NCBI GenBank assembly: GCA_029891345.1
Contig: CM057006.1
Coordinates: 45,729,056-45,793,055, forward strand
Reading direction: 5' to 3'
Length of the DNA: 64,000 bases
Origin: Dryococelus australis
Taxonomy: Eukaryota; Arthropoda; Insecta; Phasmatodea; Phasmatidae
Below the pieces are notes generated by a model. That model saw only the letters and a list, made by a program, of their open reading frames with translations. It was not told the origin of the DNA and did no database searches. Below, piece by piece: positions 47,914 through 60,600 of this stretch. The translations under genes and the position numbers were made by a program. Each line of letters begins with the position of its first letter. Within the stretch, counting starts at the first letter, position 1.

Positions 47914-48765
47914 TTACATTACACAGCTTTCTTCACAGATAATTTTCGTAGTTTCAACAGTAGCTCTGGTTTCAGATTTCTTCTTCTCACGTTTAGCCTC
48001 TTGTGCAGATTTGATATGTGAACGTTTGCGTATAGGCATATTTCTGGAATGTTTAGGGTCAATAATTCCTGGTAAAATGGAATCGTAGAAGAAAGTTAGA
48101 AGCTTAGTAACCATTTTATTTTTCCAAAGTCCTTATCTCGTTGAGTTTTCAGAGATACCGTGCCTTCTGGAGTCCATACGACGAAATTGCATGTCTTCTG
48201 CCGTGAAATATGGAGGACTCCATGTACTTGGTACTTGTAGTTATGGCTCAGTTTTAACTGTAGCATTCCATCTTTAATTTCTAGGTACTTTATTTTACCT
48301 TTTGCAAGTTCATCTAATGGTGGTATAGATATAGCAGAGGATGGGCACTTTACTTCAATCCACTGACTCTTTTTCGATGCCCTAATTTGTACGAGAATTT
48401 CCTTTACAACATTTGCACAGGAAGTTGTAGCCTTCATTTTACAAATCCTCCCAACGAACGATGATATACATTTGCTATGTTCCACTTTCCACTCATGTGA
48501 AGAGTTCTGTTCTCTTGTTCTTTCCTCTATCTGTTCTCTGTTTTCAAGTTTCATCACATCTAAAAATAGTTCTTTGGCATTTTTCCATATGTAGATTGTG
48601 ACGTATGGTGCGCTCAGAGAAGTATTTTGACCATAATCAATATTCAAGTTCTTTTTATTCCTGTGTTCAACTCTCTTTCTGCCATGGAATATCAAACCGC
48701 TCCGTCTCAGTTTTTCTGCCATTTTTTTTTTTCGCCTTCCGATTAATGCCTTTGTGTGGACTCCA

Positions 48766-48801
<36 letters not shown>

Positions 48802-49850
48802 CAGACGACTTGTGAATAATTCTGTGCAACCCTCCACCTGAGTTGACAGACACCACGGCCGCTTCGGGCTTTGTTTTATAGGAGTTAGAGGGGGAAAATT
48901 GGTACACTTTCCTCCAACAAACTTCGTTACAAAAGGATTGTAGTTATCTGCCATATTGCTGTCAGCATCCAAGATGAGACTGCTGGCGTTATTTGCCACT
49001 CTTTGAACGTAAAGCAATAATTATTTTAGCAATCCTCCCTTCTCCATATCATTTACCAAGTTAACTTCTCCGAGTTTTGGGAGTCCATCACAAAAGTACT
49101 TTCTTTCAGAGCACTTTAAATGGTCACAGAGGACGTGGAATGGACTATTCAAGATATATTTTCTATGTTCTTCAATCGACAAGTAGTATTTGTCTTCACT
49201 CTGCTTCTTTCTGTATTTAATTGCAGAAATGACAGCTGTTCTTAGGCTCATTATACGATATTTAAGAGCTGAACGCAATTCATAGCTTCCCAATTTGGTG
49301 TCCCTACATAAATCTCGTACTTGATTAACATAATTCCGACAAATGTGATTTCGGCACTCAATTTTTTCCGCTTATCTTGTTGTCCCATAAGGCATAGCAT
49401 CGATTAGCTTTCTGTGTACACTGCTGTCGCCATCTGCGATCAAACGGCGATAAACGAGGCCATGCATGCCAATGATCTGCAAAAATCCTTCAACAATGCA
49501 TCTTGCTCCATCGATGCTAATGACCCAGACCAGTTCTTGGCACATTTGTGAGATGCAACAGTATTCTTCGCATCTGTTACAGAGGAGCGTGCACATACCG
49601 TGCGGTATTTATTTCTCACGCCATAAACGTCGCTAATTGATTATACTCATATCACTGAAAGTACAGTCGAATGGCTGGCGTCGACTAATCCGTTCGATAC
49701 TGTCAATCATATATTGAATATTTACCATTTTTCTGCCGTTTAACATAATGTCTGTTGTGGTTGTTAATGGTTCATTATTATCTTGTTCATACTTGTGAGT
49801 TATAAATTCCGGCTCATTGGCAGTTTTCTATGTGGTATTGATGGTCTAGT
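47914..49850 (-). pseudogene. Mutator-like transposase fused to YqaJ-type nuclease, broken
   Basis: Minus-strand blocks in order are MLNGRKMVNIQYMID and QPFDCTFSDMS (about 49750), GFLQIIGMHGLVYRRLIADG with DSSVHRKLIDAMPYG (49372-49596), LRTAVISAIKYRKK, NLVNDMEKGG, FVGGKCTNF, then after a shift HSKCISSFVGRICKM, the nuclease signature IEVKCPSSA, and YKYQVHGVLHISRQKTCNF. The last part ends LLTFFYDSILPGIIDP. This layout, an MULE-type transposase domain followed by a YqaJ/lambda-exonuclease-like domain, recurs in invertebrate genomes. Here the nuclease lacks its usual SPDG segment, so about 50 residues appear deleted. A 30-base poly-T tract (48770-48799) reads as poly-Lys. Frameshifts separate the pieces. 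Confidence 0.75.
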
Positions 49851-51660
49851 CTTCTGTAGTTTCAGACCAGAAATATGAAAGTAAATATATTCAAGTTATT
49901 TGTAGTTAACACTACAGAACGTAACATTTGACTATACCTCACGACCTACTAAGAAATTTAGGGGTTGTTTCCTCCTGGGTCAATAGAGATGATTTTGATA
50001 AAGTACAACTGAAATTAGGAAAAATCAATTTTGTTTTGTTTTGGAATGCTGAAACAGTATGAACGATTTGTTTCGTCTGAGGCGAAATCTGATTTGAATT
50101 GAATACACCATGTGGTTAGTGTATATATATTTTCCCCAGGCTTTTAATTTTTAGGCTTGAAATATGTGCAATTATTAACATTTTGGCATTAAATAAAAAT
50201 TCTTCGCACATTCCACATAATAAATTACATAAATAAATAATATCATGATACTGTTTTTTCATTATCAAAGGCCCCTAGACGAAAGCATTCTATCTATATA
50301 ACTTCTTATTATTTTTCTAAATCCTGTCCATTGTAATACCTGAATTCACATGCAAAACATCATATCACCCATACGGCGAGAACATTGTCTGGTATAGATC
50401 TATCAACATTTCATCTTCCAACTATCCGCAATAGAGGTTTCCCCTTCCAAAGTGTCTAGCCTCTTCCCCTCTCCCGCCTCTCTGAAAACTCGCACCCTGT
50501 CTCCTCTGACCTAATGGTGACAACTGTACAGTAATACCATACCAAGAGTTGGGGCGCGGAAACAGTACTAAGCAAAAATTATGCAAGAATTATTTGAAAA
50601 CTATAATTTTTTAAATTCTAATACTGTATTAAGAAATCAATTTTCTTGTGAAAGAGTAATCCATATTTGTTAATATAGTGGAAAGAAAACGGCAAAATAT
50701 AATACAAATATTTAATTTTAGTAATATGAGAATTACTCCATATATTTTATTATGTAGCTACATGAAAATATATCTTTGCACCGTTAACTAATGTTTTTAT
50801 TGATATAAAAAAAACCAAACTTCCCATACAGTTTGGCAACATCACAGTGTCGTCAGTTCTAAGACTGGTTGGATACAGATATCCTCCTTTTGCTGGGAAA
50901 TTCCATAATGAGAACTGGATTCATACAGCACAACGTTATATCTGATTTCCAAATAAAACTTTTAGAATAAAATGTCTTCAATGGAAAATTTATCAGTGTG
51001 TTGACTTCCAGCCCAAGAGAGCTGTCTTGAAAATTATGAGCTACTACTTTTATCATGCGCGCGCCGACATTTTTCAGCTGGCACTATTTTACAAGTAGAT
51101 TAGAAAAATGATATCTCTATGCGAAAAAATTATGGTTTCAATTAATATTGTGCGTATAAATTAAATTTTTATTTTTTTAATTGTTTCATAGATACAACAT
51201 ACTAAACTATATTATTTATATTAACAAAATATAAAAAAGAACTGCGCACCTGAAACACGTCAGTTTACATACCGTAATATAGCACTAATTGTGTGTAAAA
51301 TTTGGTGGGAATCGAATGATCGGTCCTCGAGATATGGCATAAAACCACCATATTTTTCATGTGACGATCTTCATAAAAGGAGGAAAAAAAAGTTATATAT
51401 TAGCACATTTGATGATTGCATACTTACAGCCGGTATACATATACTTCTTCTCTGCTGCTTCTTGAGTACAGCTTGACTGAGACTTCACAGTCTGATGTAG
51501 GTATTAGGCAATGAATTGTTTGTGTACTAGTGATTGTTCTTGTATCCCTAAATCGGCATGTTATTTAATATTCACTGTCCATGTAGTCTTCCACAGGTGA
51601 AAATTCAAAATCGATTCCCCTAATTGAGTTCTTTGAAAACCCAAGTAGTCTATTTGGAGT
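49851..51660. other. No supported gene
   Basis: AT-rich. The stretch at 51400-51660 may hold the eroded C-terminal end of the minus-strand relic to the right, but no block is readable with confidence. Confidence 0.4.
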
Positions 51661-51673
51661 CAAAATTTGATCA

Positions 51674-53522
51674 CTTTAAGGGCACTGGAGACTTACTTTA
51701 GTTGCAAGCCATTTCAACGTACCTCCTAAGTCATCACATGCACTCTTGCCGTGTGATGTGGCAAAGAAGTACCACTCTGCGTCTATGTTAACATCATGGC
51801 TGTCGTGACACAAGTTCAAGAAGTTTTTGCTGTTTTTGTATTGGGTCGCACTGCTGTTTGAGAAATAGTATATTTTTTTCAAGTCTGAACTCTTGCAGTG
51901 AGAAGGGGGATTAGTTTTTGCTGAAATGTATAAAGAACTAGTATTATGTGGCAAGCAATCTTTAATGAAAACAATATTGAGGTGCCTCACTTGTGCATCC
52001 TATTTGTAGTAAACTACACATATGTGGATTATAGCTTGAGTACTTGCCTAATAGTAAGATTGTATTTCATCCTGTAGGACGAAGGAGAAATTCTCTTTTA
52101 AATCACAAGTTTCAATAGCTTCTTATAAATTCAGATTGCTTATGAGGAAACTGTAATACGGTTTTTGTTCTTTTGCAATGAAATCATGAGTGTTGAGCTT
52201 TACGAGTCCCTCACAGAAATATTCAACAAATTCGCTCATTTCTTTAACAATGGTTTCCTTGTAAATTGGTCAACTGTCACCCATTGTTTGCAGGTAATTT
52301 GGTCAACAAATGATTCTTCAAACTCCTGTAACAATGTTTCTTTCAGCATATCAGCTCCAGGATACTCTCTGCACTTATCCAGGTAGTATTCTGGATGAGT
52401 AGGGTTGCCCATTATTCTGGTCAGATACAGTAGACTGTCTGAAACGAACTCTATCTTATCAAAGTGAGCTCAACTCATCATTAATTTTATATTTAAATGA
52501 GTAGAGCAAACACAATGTGTGTGTCCCACTTTTCCCAGCCAAAATACAATGTTTTGGATACAATTCACAAAATTTTGAAAACCTAGTATTTTGTTTTTGA
52601 GTACTGAGATTTGAAAGTCAGATAAAATTCCCGTAAACTTGCTAGGACAAGCATTTTCTGGAAGCTAACACAAGCATTTCCTTATTTCATGGAAACTACT
52701 CTTTTTTTTTTTTCTGGCATAACCCTACTTATTTGATCACTGTTGTGAAAATGGGTCACTAACAATGCTGTCGCATCATCCAATATTTTCCCAGATTTTG
52801 AGTCAGGTGAAGATACTATACCTTTTTGGGCCACTAATTTCTTAACATTTCATGTCATATAATTGCTGACACAAAATAATTCCTCAATTGTTGCTGAAGA
52901 CCACTGTTTTGGCAAGACTGAGAGTATAGTTAATCTTTCACTTCGTGAAGTTGACTGTTTACATTTTTACTTCAGTTGTGTCAACACTATTTTCATCGTT
53001 AGATCTAACTTCCCTCTTACCAGCGGATTTTCTGCTAGATGTTTGGTTTCTAGGCTGACTTGAACATTATCCATTTTGGTTTTTTGCATAACCTGTAGAG
53101 CGACTGACTTTTTTCTTGCATGTAGATGTCTCACCTATAAATGACAATGACTTGTTCAGATGATCTAAAGATGTATGAGGGTCCACAAAGTCATAATCTT
53201 TCTCTTTATTTGAACCTGCTGTTGCAAAATCATCCTCTTCAAGATTTTCTTTGGTTTTGAAGTCAGTTAGTTTTTTCCTACATCTATTACCGATCTTCGT
53301 GCCTTTTTCTATCACAAAATCATTAATTGAACACATCCATTACATTACATTTCGAAACGATTTAATACTCGTCTTGTGGTTTCTTCTCTGAATGGGTTGC
53401 AACATTTCACTGTGTATACGGACCTGTTTTTTTGCTGTTCGATATCTCCCATTTCTACAAGGCAATTCACACAACTTGAAAAAAAAAAAATTGTTGATAA
53501 TGCCATTTGATTTGACTTGCAC
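51674..53522 (-). pseudogene. Unnamed insect transposon-protein relic (ATSHGKS...GGT motif)
   Basis: The frame at 53522-53067 is charged (KCCNPF, then NDFVIEKGTKIGNRCRKKL). Further down, broken frames read KLVAQKGIVSSPDSKSGKI, DDATALLVTHF, FVNCIQNIVFWLGK-like sequence and CREYPGA. The best part is 51990-51676, with IYYFSNSSATQYKNSKNF and EWYFFATSHGKSACDDLGGT followed by LKWLAT. I know this set of motifs as a recurrent uncharacterised protein in insect and other invertebrate genomes, usually multicopy. Its transposon class is not clear to me. It has many stops and is dead. Confidence 0.55.
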
Positions 53523-53536
53523 ACGAATACCACCAA

Positions 53537-54149
53537 CAGAAATAAATCACTCTAACACAGCACACATGTTAAACCGCCAGAAGATAACATACAACTGAGC
53601 AAATAGAAGAAACTGAAAATTAGTTCAAGTACAGACATGCATAAACACATGTTCACATTTCAGCACAGCAGATAAGATTTTTTTTTCTGCTGAGCATCCC
53701 ACCTCTGGTATCAGTGTTTTTCTGCTGACCATCCCATTTCTGCTAATATTTAATACAACCAAAAACTTTGCTTGAATAGGCAAACATATTGAACTTTCTG
53801 TATACAATGCCCCAGCTATACACTTGCACTGATTTATATAACCATTTACTTAAGAATGATCCAATTGTCATCCCATTATGAAATTTTGCATGATGTCTTG
53901 CAAAAAACGTAACTTTAACATAATGATTAAAGATGACGTTTTTAAGATTTGTAAAAATAAAATTTTTGAAAAAGTGTCAAAACATTGGGTTTTTTACTTG
54001 TTGTATTGTGTGACACACCAAATTAACGCCCTTCACAAAAATTTTAAAACCAGCCCACGATTAGCTTTCTAGCACCATGTGGGTCTTGTATACTCTTCAG
54101 ACAAAAAATCCAGAAGAATCTGAAGTATGATGGTTCAGACCAGGCCATG
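53537..54149. other. No supported gene
   Basis: AT-rich, with short internal duplications such as TCTGCTGA followed by CATCCCA near 53690 and 53720. Nothing coding is recognised. Confidence 0.5.
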
Positions 54150-54345
54150 ATTTAATATGGAATGACACATGAGAGTGAAGTGAGGTGCCAGAATGAAAGG
54201 GTGGGAAAACCCAAGAACATCCATTGATCAGCAACATCATTCGGTATGATTCCTATGTGAAAAAATCTGGGAGCGACCCTGGTGGGAATCAAACATGGTT
54301 CATGTTGGTGGGAGGAGAGCGATCTAACATTTACCTGCCTATAAA
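54150..54345 (-). mobile_element. tRNA-derived SINE, copy c
   Basis: The reverse complement reads CGCTCTCCTCCCACC, then a B-box-like CATGTTTGATTCCCACC, GGGTCGCTCCCAGATTTTTT, CATAGGAATCATACC and a degenerate 3' body. It aligns with the copies at 9310 and 15384. The A-box end is lost or diverged. Confidence 0.65.
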
Positions 54346-54980
54346 TGGAATGCTGTGTCTTCACTGAACAACCTGTGATCTAACATAGCAAGATTTTAAC
54401 CAGACCAGTGGCCACAAGATTGCAGTAATTGAAACGCTGTTATCCTAAACTGGTTTCTTGAAAAGGCAAGAATTCCCCAGGACACGAACACCTTTCACCG
54501 GATCTGCTCTCATTGTGAAGCCAGCCTGAGAAGACAATCCGTAATGATACCACAGGTCTGACTTGCCAAAAGCCATCACAAAATCAGAATATCCAAATAT
54601 GCCTTTTCAGCTTCGAGACATGTGGAACCTACTTAAATAAAACCAACTGATTTGTTCAATCCACTACAGTAGTTGACCCTGGCTAATGGAAAGTGCATTT
54701 AGTTGAAAGTAATCAATATAAGATTTTGCTTGCATACATCTAGTATATTTCAATAGTACAAAGTGTAAAAATGCCAATTTTGGCTATGCTGAAGAGTTCT
54801 GAAAAAATGCTTGCAACAAACAGTAACAACAATGTGTAGTCCAAAAAAAGAACCTGTTGGTAAAAAATGACATTGTAACATATTATTAAGTGCCTCCAGC
54901 ATTTTAACAACCTGCTTGCATTTTCTCCAGAAAACCTTCCACTATATAGGCCTTGGATGTAGCAACAAACCTCATTCCAG

Positions 54981-55310
54981 AATGATGGCTGCACAGTATA
55001 TTTTGCACATCATGTTGGTGTATTCCAGGACAACTTCCCAGAGAGGTGAATTTTAATTGGCTATGGTGGTCCGTTGCCTGGCTGCCAGAATCATTTGACT
55101 TAATTTGCCTAAACTTCTGTGGTAAGTGTGTACAGCAGTGTACACTATGACTAAATGTGGTGAGACTGAAAAATACGATCGTGGCTCCAGCAGACATGAT
55201 GTGTGCTATCCCTGCAATCACCGAGAAATGCTGATAATCAATGGTATTGTGTTGTCAGCTTTGTTTAGTGGTCAATGATGTTCACTTTGAACTTCTGTAA
55301 CTGTATTTGG
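54981..55310 (+). pseudogene. Mariner/IS630-like transposase relic
   Basis: The plus strand gives DGCTVYFAHHVGVFQDNFPE, a stop, then after a shift sequence aligning with the GGP-WPPRSPDLTPLDFFLWG block that marks DDE transposases of the Tc1/mariner-related group in arthropods (here degenerate around 55055-55125). A terminal VNDVHFELL follows. Only the catalytic C-terminal third is present, with several frame changes. No inverted repeats were found. Confidence 0.5.
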
Positions 55311-55734
55311 AATGCATACACACTAGCATATCCAGTTGGGTGATAATTACATGATGCAAATACCAGAATCTACCACTACCCACTCCATCAACGACACAAT
55401 ACTAACCTTGTTTTGTGGCAAGAATGCTTACTCTATCCCCTTATTACCTCTATGTACAATGATGTCCCAGAAGTCATGTTTCACTGCTTTCTTAGAACTT
55501 TATTTCAAGAGTTAAATAAACATATTACCATTGCCTAATTCAGATATTTATAACAACACATTTGACTGCATATCTTTTAATGTAAATACATGCATCCTCC
55601 AGTCTATCAATAAAACACATTAATGATGTGAAATGAAATAATTCTTTGCAACCACATGATTGTACTGTAAATAACTAAATACTATAGGCATGCAAATAGA
55701 TAGAAGTAAAATGAAATAATGCTAAATGTTATAC

Positions 55735-55912
55735 CTGTGCTTTATTTACAAGCTGAATGAGAATCCACTTCAAGAGTTTTGTTTTTTCATCTACTGAATC
55801 AATTGCCTTTAAAGTTACAGGAAATGTCATAACTTCTTCATTATGCTTCAAGGTTAATGTCATAGTCTTCTGAGAAACAGACAAAGCAACATTCTGTGAT
55901 GCTACACTTTGC
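55735..55912 (-). CDS. Orphan host exon, unidentified protein
   Basis: The minus strand reads a strong acceptor (TATTTTTTTACAG), 178 bp of open frame and a donor GCACAG|GTATAA. The exon enters with one base of a split codon and leaves in phase 0. The peptide alternates as beta strands (NVALSVSQKTMTLTLKHN, then EVMTFPVTLKAI) followed by a helix (EKTKLLKWILIQLVNKAQ). This strand-strand-helix pattern recalls the end of the XRCC4/SAS-6-type head domain, but that is only a fold-level guess. No other exon of this gene could be placed in the window. The absence of transposon motifs and the clean splice sites favour a real host exon. Confidence 0.55.
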
Positions 55913-57083
55913 CTGTAAAAAAATACTTTATGTATCTTCATATTTTTCTGATTTGTTTAACTTCATAAATAATACATAAATACATACATGCTGCAAATAG
56001 TGATATAGTGACAACCAACTTGAAAGTCTGCATCATGTCTCATTGCTTGTATCATTGTAAAATAACCATCTGTATCACATTTGTATTACTAACTGAACTT
56101 GAACATGTCTGCTTGATGAAAATAAAATGTGTTGTCACATACCCAATAGGCTACAAAGGCAAAAGTTTTAAAAATTAACAACATGGACAAGGAGCAAGGG
56201 CATAAGTGAGCCAACCTATCTGACGTATGGTTAAAGGGGGGTCAACAACAAATTGCAACAAAGTGACTGGATAAATTTGCTATTATACACCTAGGTAGGG
56301 CAACACAGGGAGGGGAACTTACATCAAATATGTTCAACAACAACTCTCCAATAGATTATGAATCTGAACTGATGAAATTGAATGTTAAAGATATATGTAC
56401 ACCACAAATGTCAAACAATTTTTACGCATCACACTGGCATAATAATTTAATGTCAACAATTTTGTCATAATTTTATTTCCACAATATTAAATAATTTTCA
56501 AAAATGAACATGTTTTTATTAAAAATTAATATGCCCAAGGTAGAAGAAACCACACAACCTTGCACTCACTATGCAACCAAGCTAAGTGTACCGCCAGAGA
56601 GGAGTGAGACTTGGGCACCAGCATAACTGATGAGAGGGGAAGAACAACAGTAAGAATGGAAAATTCAATTCAAAATAACCTGTATCTGTCAATGCGAGTT
56701 TAAACAAATTATACTCAAGTGTATTGCTGAAGATACTTTCCTAGGAAAATTTAAAGTTTTGTACAGTGTGCTGAATCACACCAAAATGAAAATCATCTAT
56801 ACAGATTATTTTACAAAATTTTCACTTTTTCTTACCATGTGCCCACAATTTGTCATCATTTGTGTCTGCCATTATTCCTTTGTTTTGTATGTGTATAATT
56901 CCGATTTTATTGTTCCCCCTATCAGACGTTTGGCAGTATAACACATTGGCTAAAAAACCTTTTTTTTTTTATATAACTTCTCTACATTGACTATTGTTTA
57001 GTTGGTTGCCTTATTTACTGTTATGATATTTTGTTTGATACAGGAAATTACTGCAATAGCTTTAACTGCAAACATGTGCTGGT
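55913..57083. other. No supported gene
   Basis: AT-rich and probably intronic or intergenic. No exon with clear borders was found upstream of the one at 55735-55912. Confidence 0.45.
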
Positions 57084-58548
57084 TTGCTTGACGCTCCACA
57101 AACGACATCATTCACTCATCTAGCCTCAACACAGCCGCTGCCTCCTCCTAAGATCCATTACGCAGTACACGCTCCAAGACACATTCTATGCCAGGGTGGT
57201 TTGGCCCGCAGTTGCCGCCTGCAACTCATTTCGCATCATATTGCCGCTTACTTATACAACACCTGGCACATGAGGATAATTCTCCGCCGCTCTAGGTTAC
57301 TCTCTTCTCTGCTTCGCGTCCTTCTCTCCACACCCCACAACCTCTGTGCTTGCCCTGTGAGCAGAGTAAATAGGACCCACAGTCCTCAGTTCGAGGCTAT
57401 ATCGTACCAGTCCACTTGCATAGTGTTACTCTGCCCAAGAGCACACCGACGGTGATCTCGCACCAGTCCACTTGCCTGTTGTCATGCTGCTCGAGAGCCA
57501 CCAGACTACATGTTTCGCCTTCGCAGAACATCATGTTGACAAAGAACTACAGACTTTTTCAAGTTGCATCAGTCTTACACTGTTCAGCCGAGAGCTCTGC
57601 TCTGCACGACACTGCCTCGCTGCCCATCAGCATACCGAAGCCCCTAGGCTTGCAGCTACCTTGTAGCTTACTCTCAGCTATCAAGAGTGCGAGTACCGCA
57701 ATCTTGGGATTGCCCTAGCCCCCCATGTTACCGCATCTTCCCAGACATAGGAAACTACACCAATTGGCAACTTAGGACCGGCTCTTCAGGACTCAGTCAG
57801 TGTACAGGCTGGTTTATGTGTGTTTTAATTGAGCAATTAATAAAACAGGCAGAAGTCAAACTTGGTCGAGTTGGCTTTCCAGCACACCGTATTCCTACAT
57901 CTTGTCCTTTCTCTTTCTGGTTCGTCACCTGCCTAGTAAGTCTCTTCTATGGTTAGCCATGAGCCGACACTTTGCTCCTTTTATCTCCTATTGATAGTTG
58001 TCTCGAAGCACAGCTAAGGAAGCTTGCCTTCCTGGGTCTCATTAGAGCAGTTGTCTCTTCGACTACCGAGCTTCCAGTAAGTGCCTGGGACAGACAGAGA
58101 AATTCTGTGCGCCAGGTTTCTTACTTGGAAACGATAGACCAACTTCCAACAGGAGTCTTCTTCTTCATGACAACTGGGTCAGATTGCAACATTCCATGCG
58201 CAGGTAGCCATGGGAGTGGACGCTCTTTGCTGTCTACTGTAACCTCCAGCTTGGAACATGGGTCAAACCACGATGTTCTATGCGCCTTATGCCTCATTAT
58301 AGGGCTAGACAAGACAATCCTGCCAAACTAAGGTTAGCTCAGGATCTGTATGATGGGAAAGTGACCCAGTTGACAACCAGGTATACTCCTGGAAGAAAGA
58401 GGAGGCTTCATGTCAAATATGGTATTTCACCAGCTCAGCAAGTGCCTCTTCTAACTTCCTCTGGCGAGTATCCTTGCACAGTATCTCCGCTGCCACCTAC
58501 CTGCATCTGGTCAGCTAATATTACCAGGACCCTTGATGTCCCACCAGC
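57084..58548 (+). other. C-rich segment of unknown nature, interrupted by H2
   Basis: The plus strand is C-rich and more GC-rich than its surroundings, with several overlapping open frames (57084-57455, 57972-58331, 58280-58552). None has a motif I know. A 56-bp-period duplication carries ACCAGTCCACTTGC near 57406 and 57462. Similar composition resumes at 62445-62690, right of the Harbinger element, so H2 seems to have landed inside it. A long LTR or an old retroelement is possible. I cannot assign it. Confidence 0.35.
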
Positions 58549-58765
58549 TTAAGCTGCATCTACACTATATAACAAAAACATGTTATATTTGTAACATGTT
58601 ACAGAACATGTTATGTAACAAGTTCAATGACATGTTAGAGAACAATGTGTATGACATGTTAGCAAACATATTATAGATCATGTTATAAAACATGTGATAG
58701 AACATCTAACATGTTATAGATATTTCGCTGGTATATTCATAAAAGTTATATAAAGTACAGTAGTG

Positions 58766-60600
58766 ATGGCTTCGGGCGTATAGGAAGCACTCATTGCAGC
58801 ATCTGCTTGAGTGGTTTTGGCTAGAAATCATTACAAGCAAGGAATCAATATAGTGGTATTGGCCTTTTAGCAGATCATCAACAGGATGTCCATGATTAAT
58901 TGAATGGGGAAATTCAATGCGATAGTAGATATAAAAACTTTGCAAATATGACCATTGCAGATTTTGAATATCTTATAAATAAAATCGGTCGTAAATTAGG
59001 AAGGAAAGACACATAATTTCGGGACCCAAAACCTGTTAGAGAGAGACTGGCTGTAACATTAATGTTTTGGCGAGCTGTGATTCCTATCAAAGTTTGACTT
59101 ATATATTCAAAATTTCCAAGCAGAGCGTTTCTAACATAGCGCCTAAAGACTGTCAAGCTCTCATTGACTGTTTGAAGGTTCATATAAAAGTAAGTACAAC
59201 AAAAGTAAGGTCAAACTTTGTATTTCAGTCATTGCATATACAGTTTAAGTTGTACACTCAAGCGAGATAAGTGGTAGAATATGTACTGGTGTAGCATATA
59301 AAACATATCAAAGTTGAATTTTACTAAACCGACTCATTTACTCCCACATTAAGTAACACATCTCGCAAACCTAGGTCAGTCACACATACTATATCATGTC
59401 CAGCTGTATGAGTTGATGGAACTGGTGTTGCACAACGAGGGCTAGTTGTAGACACAGCTGAGGATGTAGGTAAACAAGGCGAACTGCATGTTGGTGGCTG
59501 GTCATTTATCTCAAATTGATAGAGAATGTTATTAATTTGGAATTTGGAATTGTGTTAATTTGATTTCCTGGTTAGGTTTTGCAAGGAATGGGTTCCATGC
59601 TCTCCAAACATGTCAAATTCGTCACGTTACTGCACTCTACTGCTCAGTTCTTTCATTGCCATGTATGGTTCTTCAGCCAAGACATCCGCCTTTCTCTTCG
59701 GGGCTGGACACAGGAACAGTGTCGCTCATTGACATTTGTTGTGGCACACCCACTTGATTCCAGCATCCACATCTGATTCATAGAGTGATTGTGATTGTGT
59801 GTCATTCTAAAATCCAATACACACCCTTCAAATAGTGCTTCATATCTATCTTCTTATTTAACTTTATAGTTTATAAAGTACTGTATAAAAATTAAGTATG
59901 TGTGATTTTTCAGGTGCACACTGCTTCAGAGGAATGGTTGGCAGTTGACAACGAGTACTGTTTGCTCTTGTCGATGCTTGCTACTCTTTCCTATTCGTAA
60001 GTGTGGGATGTCAAGGACGTTTATCTGATGGCTGTGTATTCGCGAGTACAGTGTTTCAAAAACTGCTACAAACATCACGCATTAATTTGCCACCAGCAAC
60101 AGCTTTACCTGGTAGAACTGCTCCAACAAAGTTCATGTTTGTGACAGATGATGCATTTCTATTGCACAAATATAATGAAACCCTATCCAGGTGCCCAAAG
60201 CAAAGGATCCACAAAGCGAATATTTACTGGCAGACTCAGTAGAGCTAGACGTGTGTGGTGAAAACACATTATGTATCATGTCTGTTGTGTACAAAGTCAT
60301 GAGGGACCATTGCTTCTTGAGACTGAAAAAACTGAGAAAGTGGTTTTAGCATGTGCATTTCTCCACTTCTTACGAAGAGGTCAATCATCTTCCACCTACT
60401 GTCCTCCAGGAACTTTTGACTTTGATGATGACAGCACTGGTGAAGTTATACCTGGCCGGTGGAGAGCTGAAGGACAATCAAATGGTACTTTCCGAGTGAA
60501 CTTGCCGAAGAAATACAAAAAGAACTGTCGTCGTCCTTTGTCAGCGAAGAGGGCAACGTATCCTTCCAGGATAGGTACTAAAATATTACACATGTCATAG
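58766..60600 (+). pseudogene. PIF/Harbinger DDE transposase of H2, two exons, broken
   Basis: A TATA box (TTATATAAAG, about 58747) precedes ATG 58766. Exon 1 runs to 59189 with FANMTIADFEYLINKIG, RDPKPVRERLAVTLMF and, after a shift, IFKISKQSVSNIAPKDCQAL. Its donor is AAA|GTAAGT. Exon 2 starts at 59914 after a good acceptor (GATTTTTCAG) and continues HTASEEWLAVDNEY. Then come CQGRLSDGCVFASTVFQKLL and FVTDDAFLLHKYN (catalytic Asp region), MKPYPG, RIFTGRLSRARRV(V) with the terminal Glu block, ACAFLHFLRR and YCPPGTFDFDD to the stop at 60600. Splice phases agree with the conserved reading. Stops in exon 1 and at least two frameshifts in exon 2 kill it. Confidence 0.85.

Noticed and set aside
57084..58552. 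Four overlapping plus-strand frames of 89-123 codons as real genes
   Set aside because: They overlap in different frames in C-rich DNA that is poor in stop codons, and none shows a motif or splice context.
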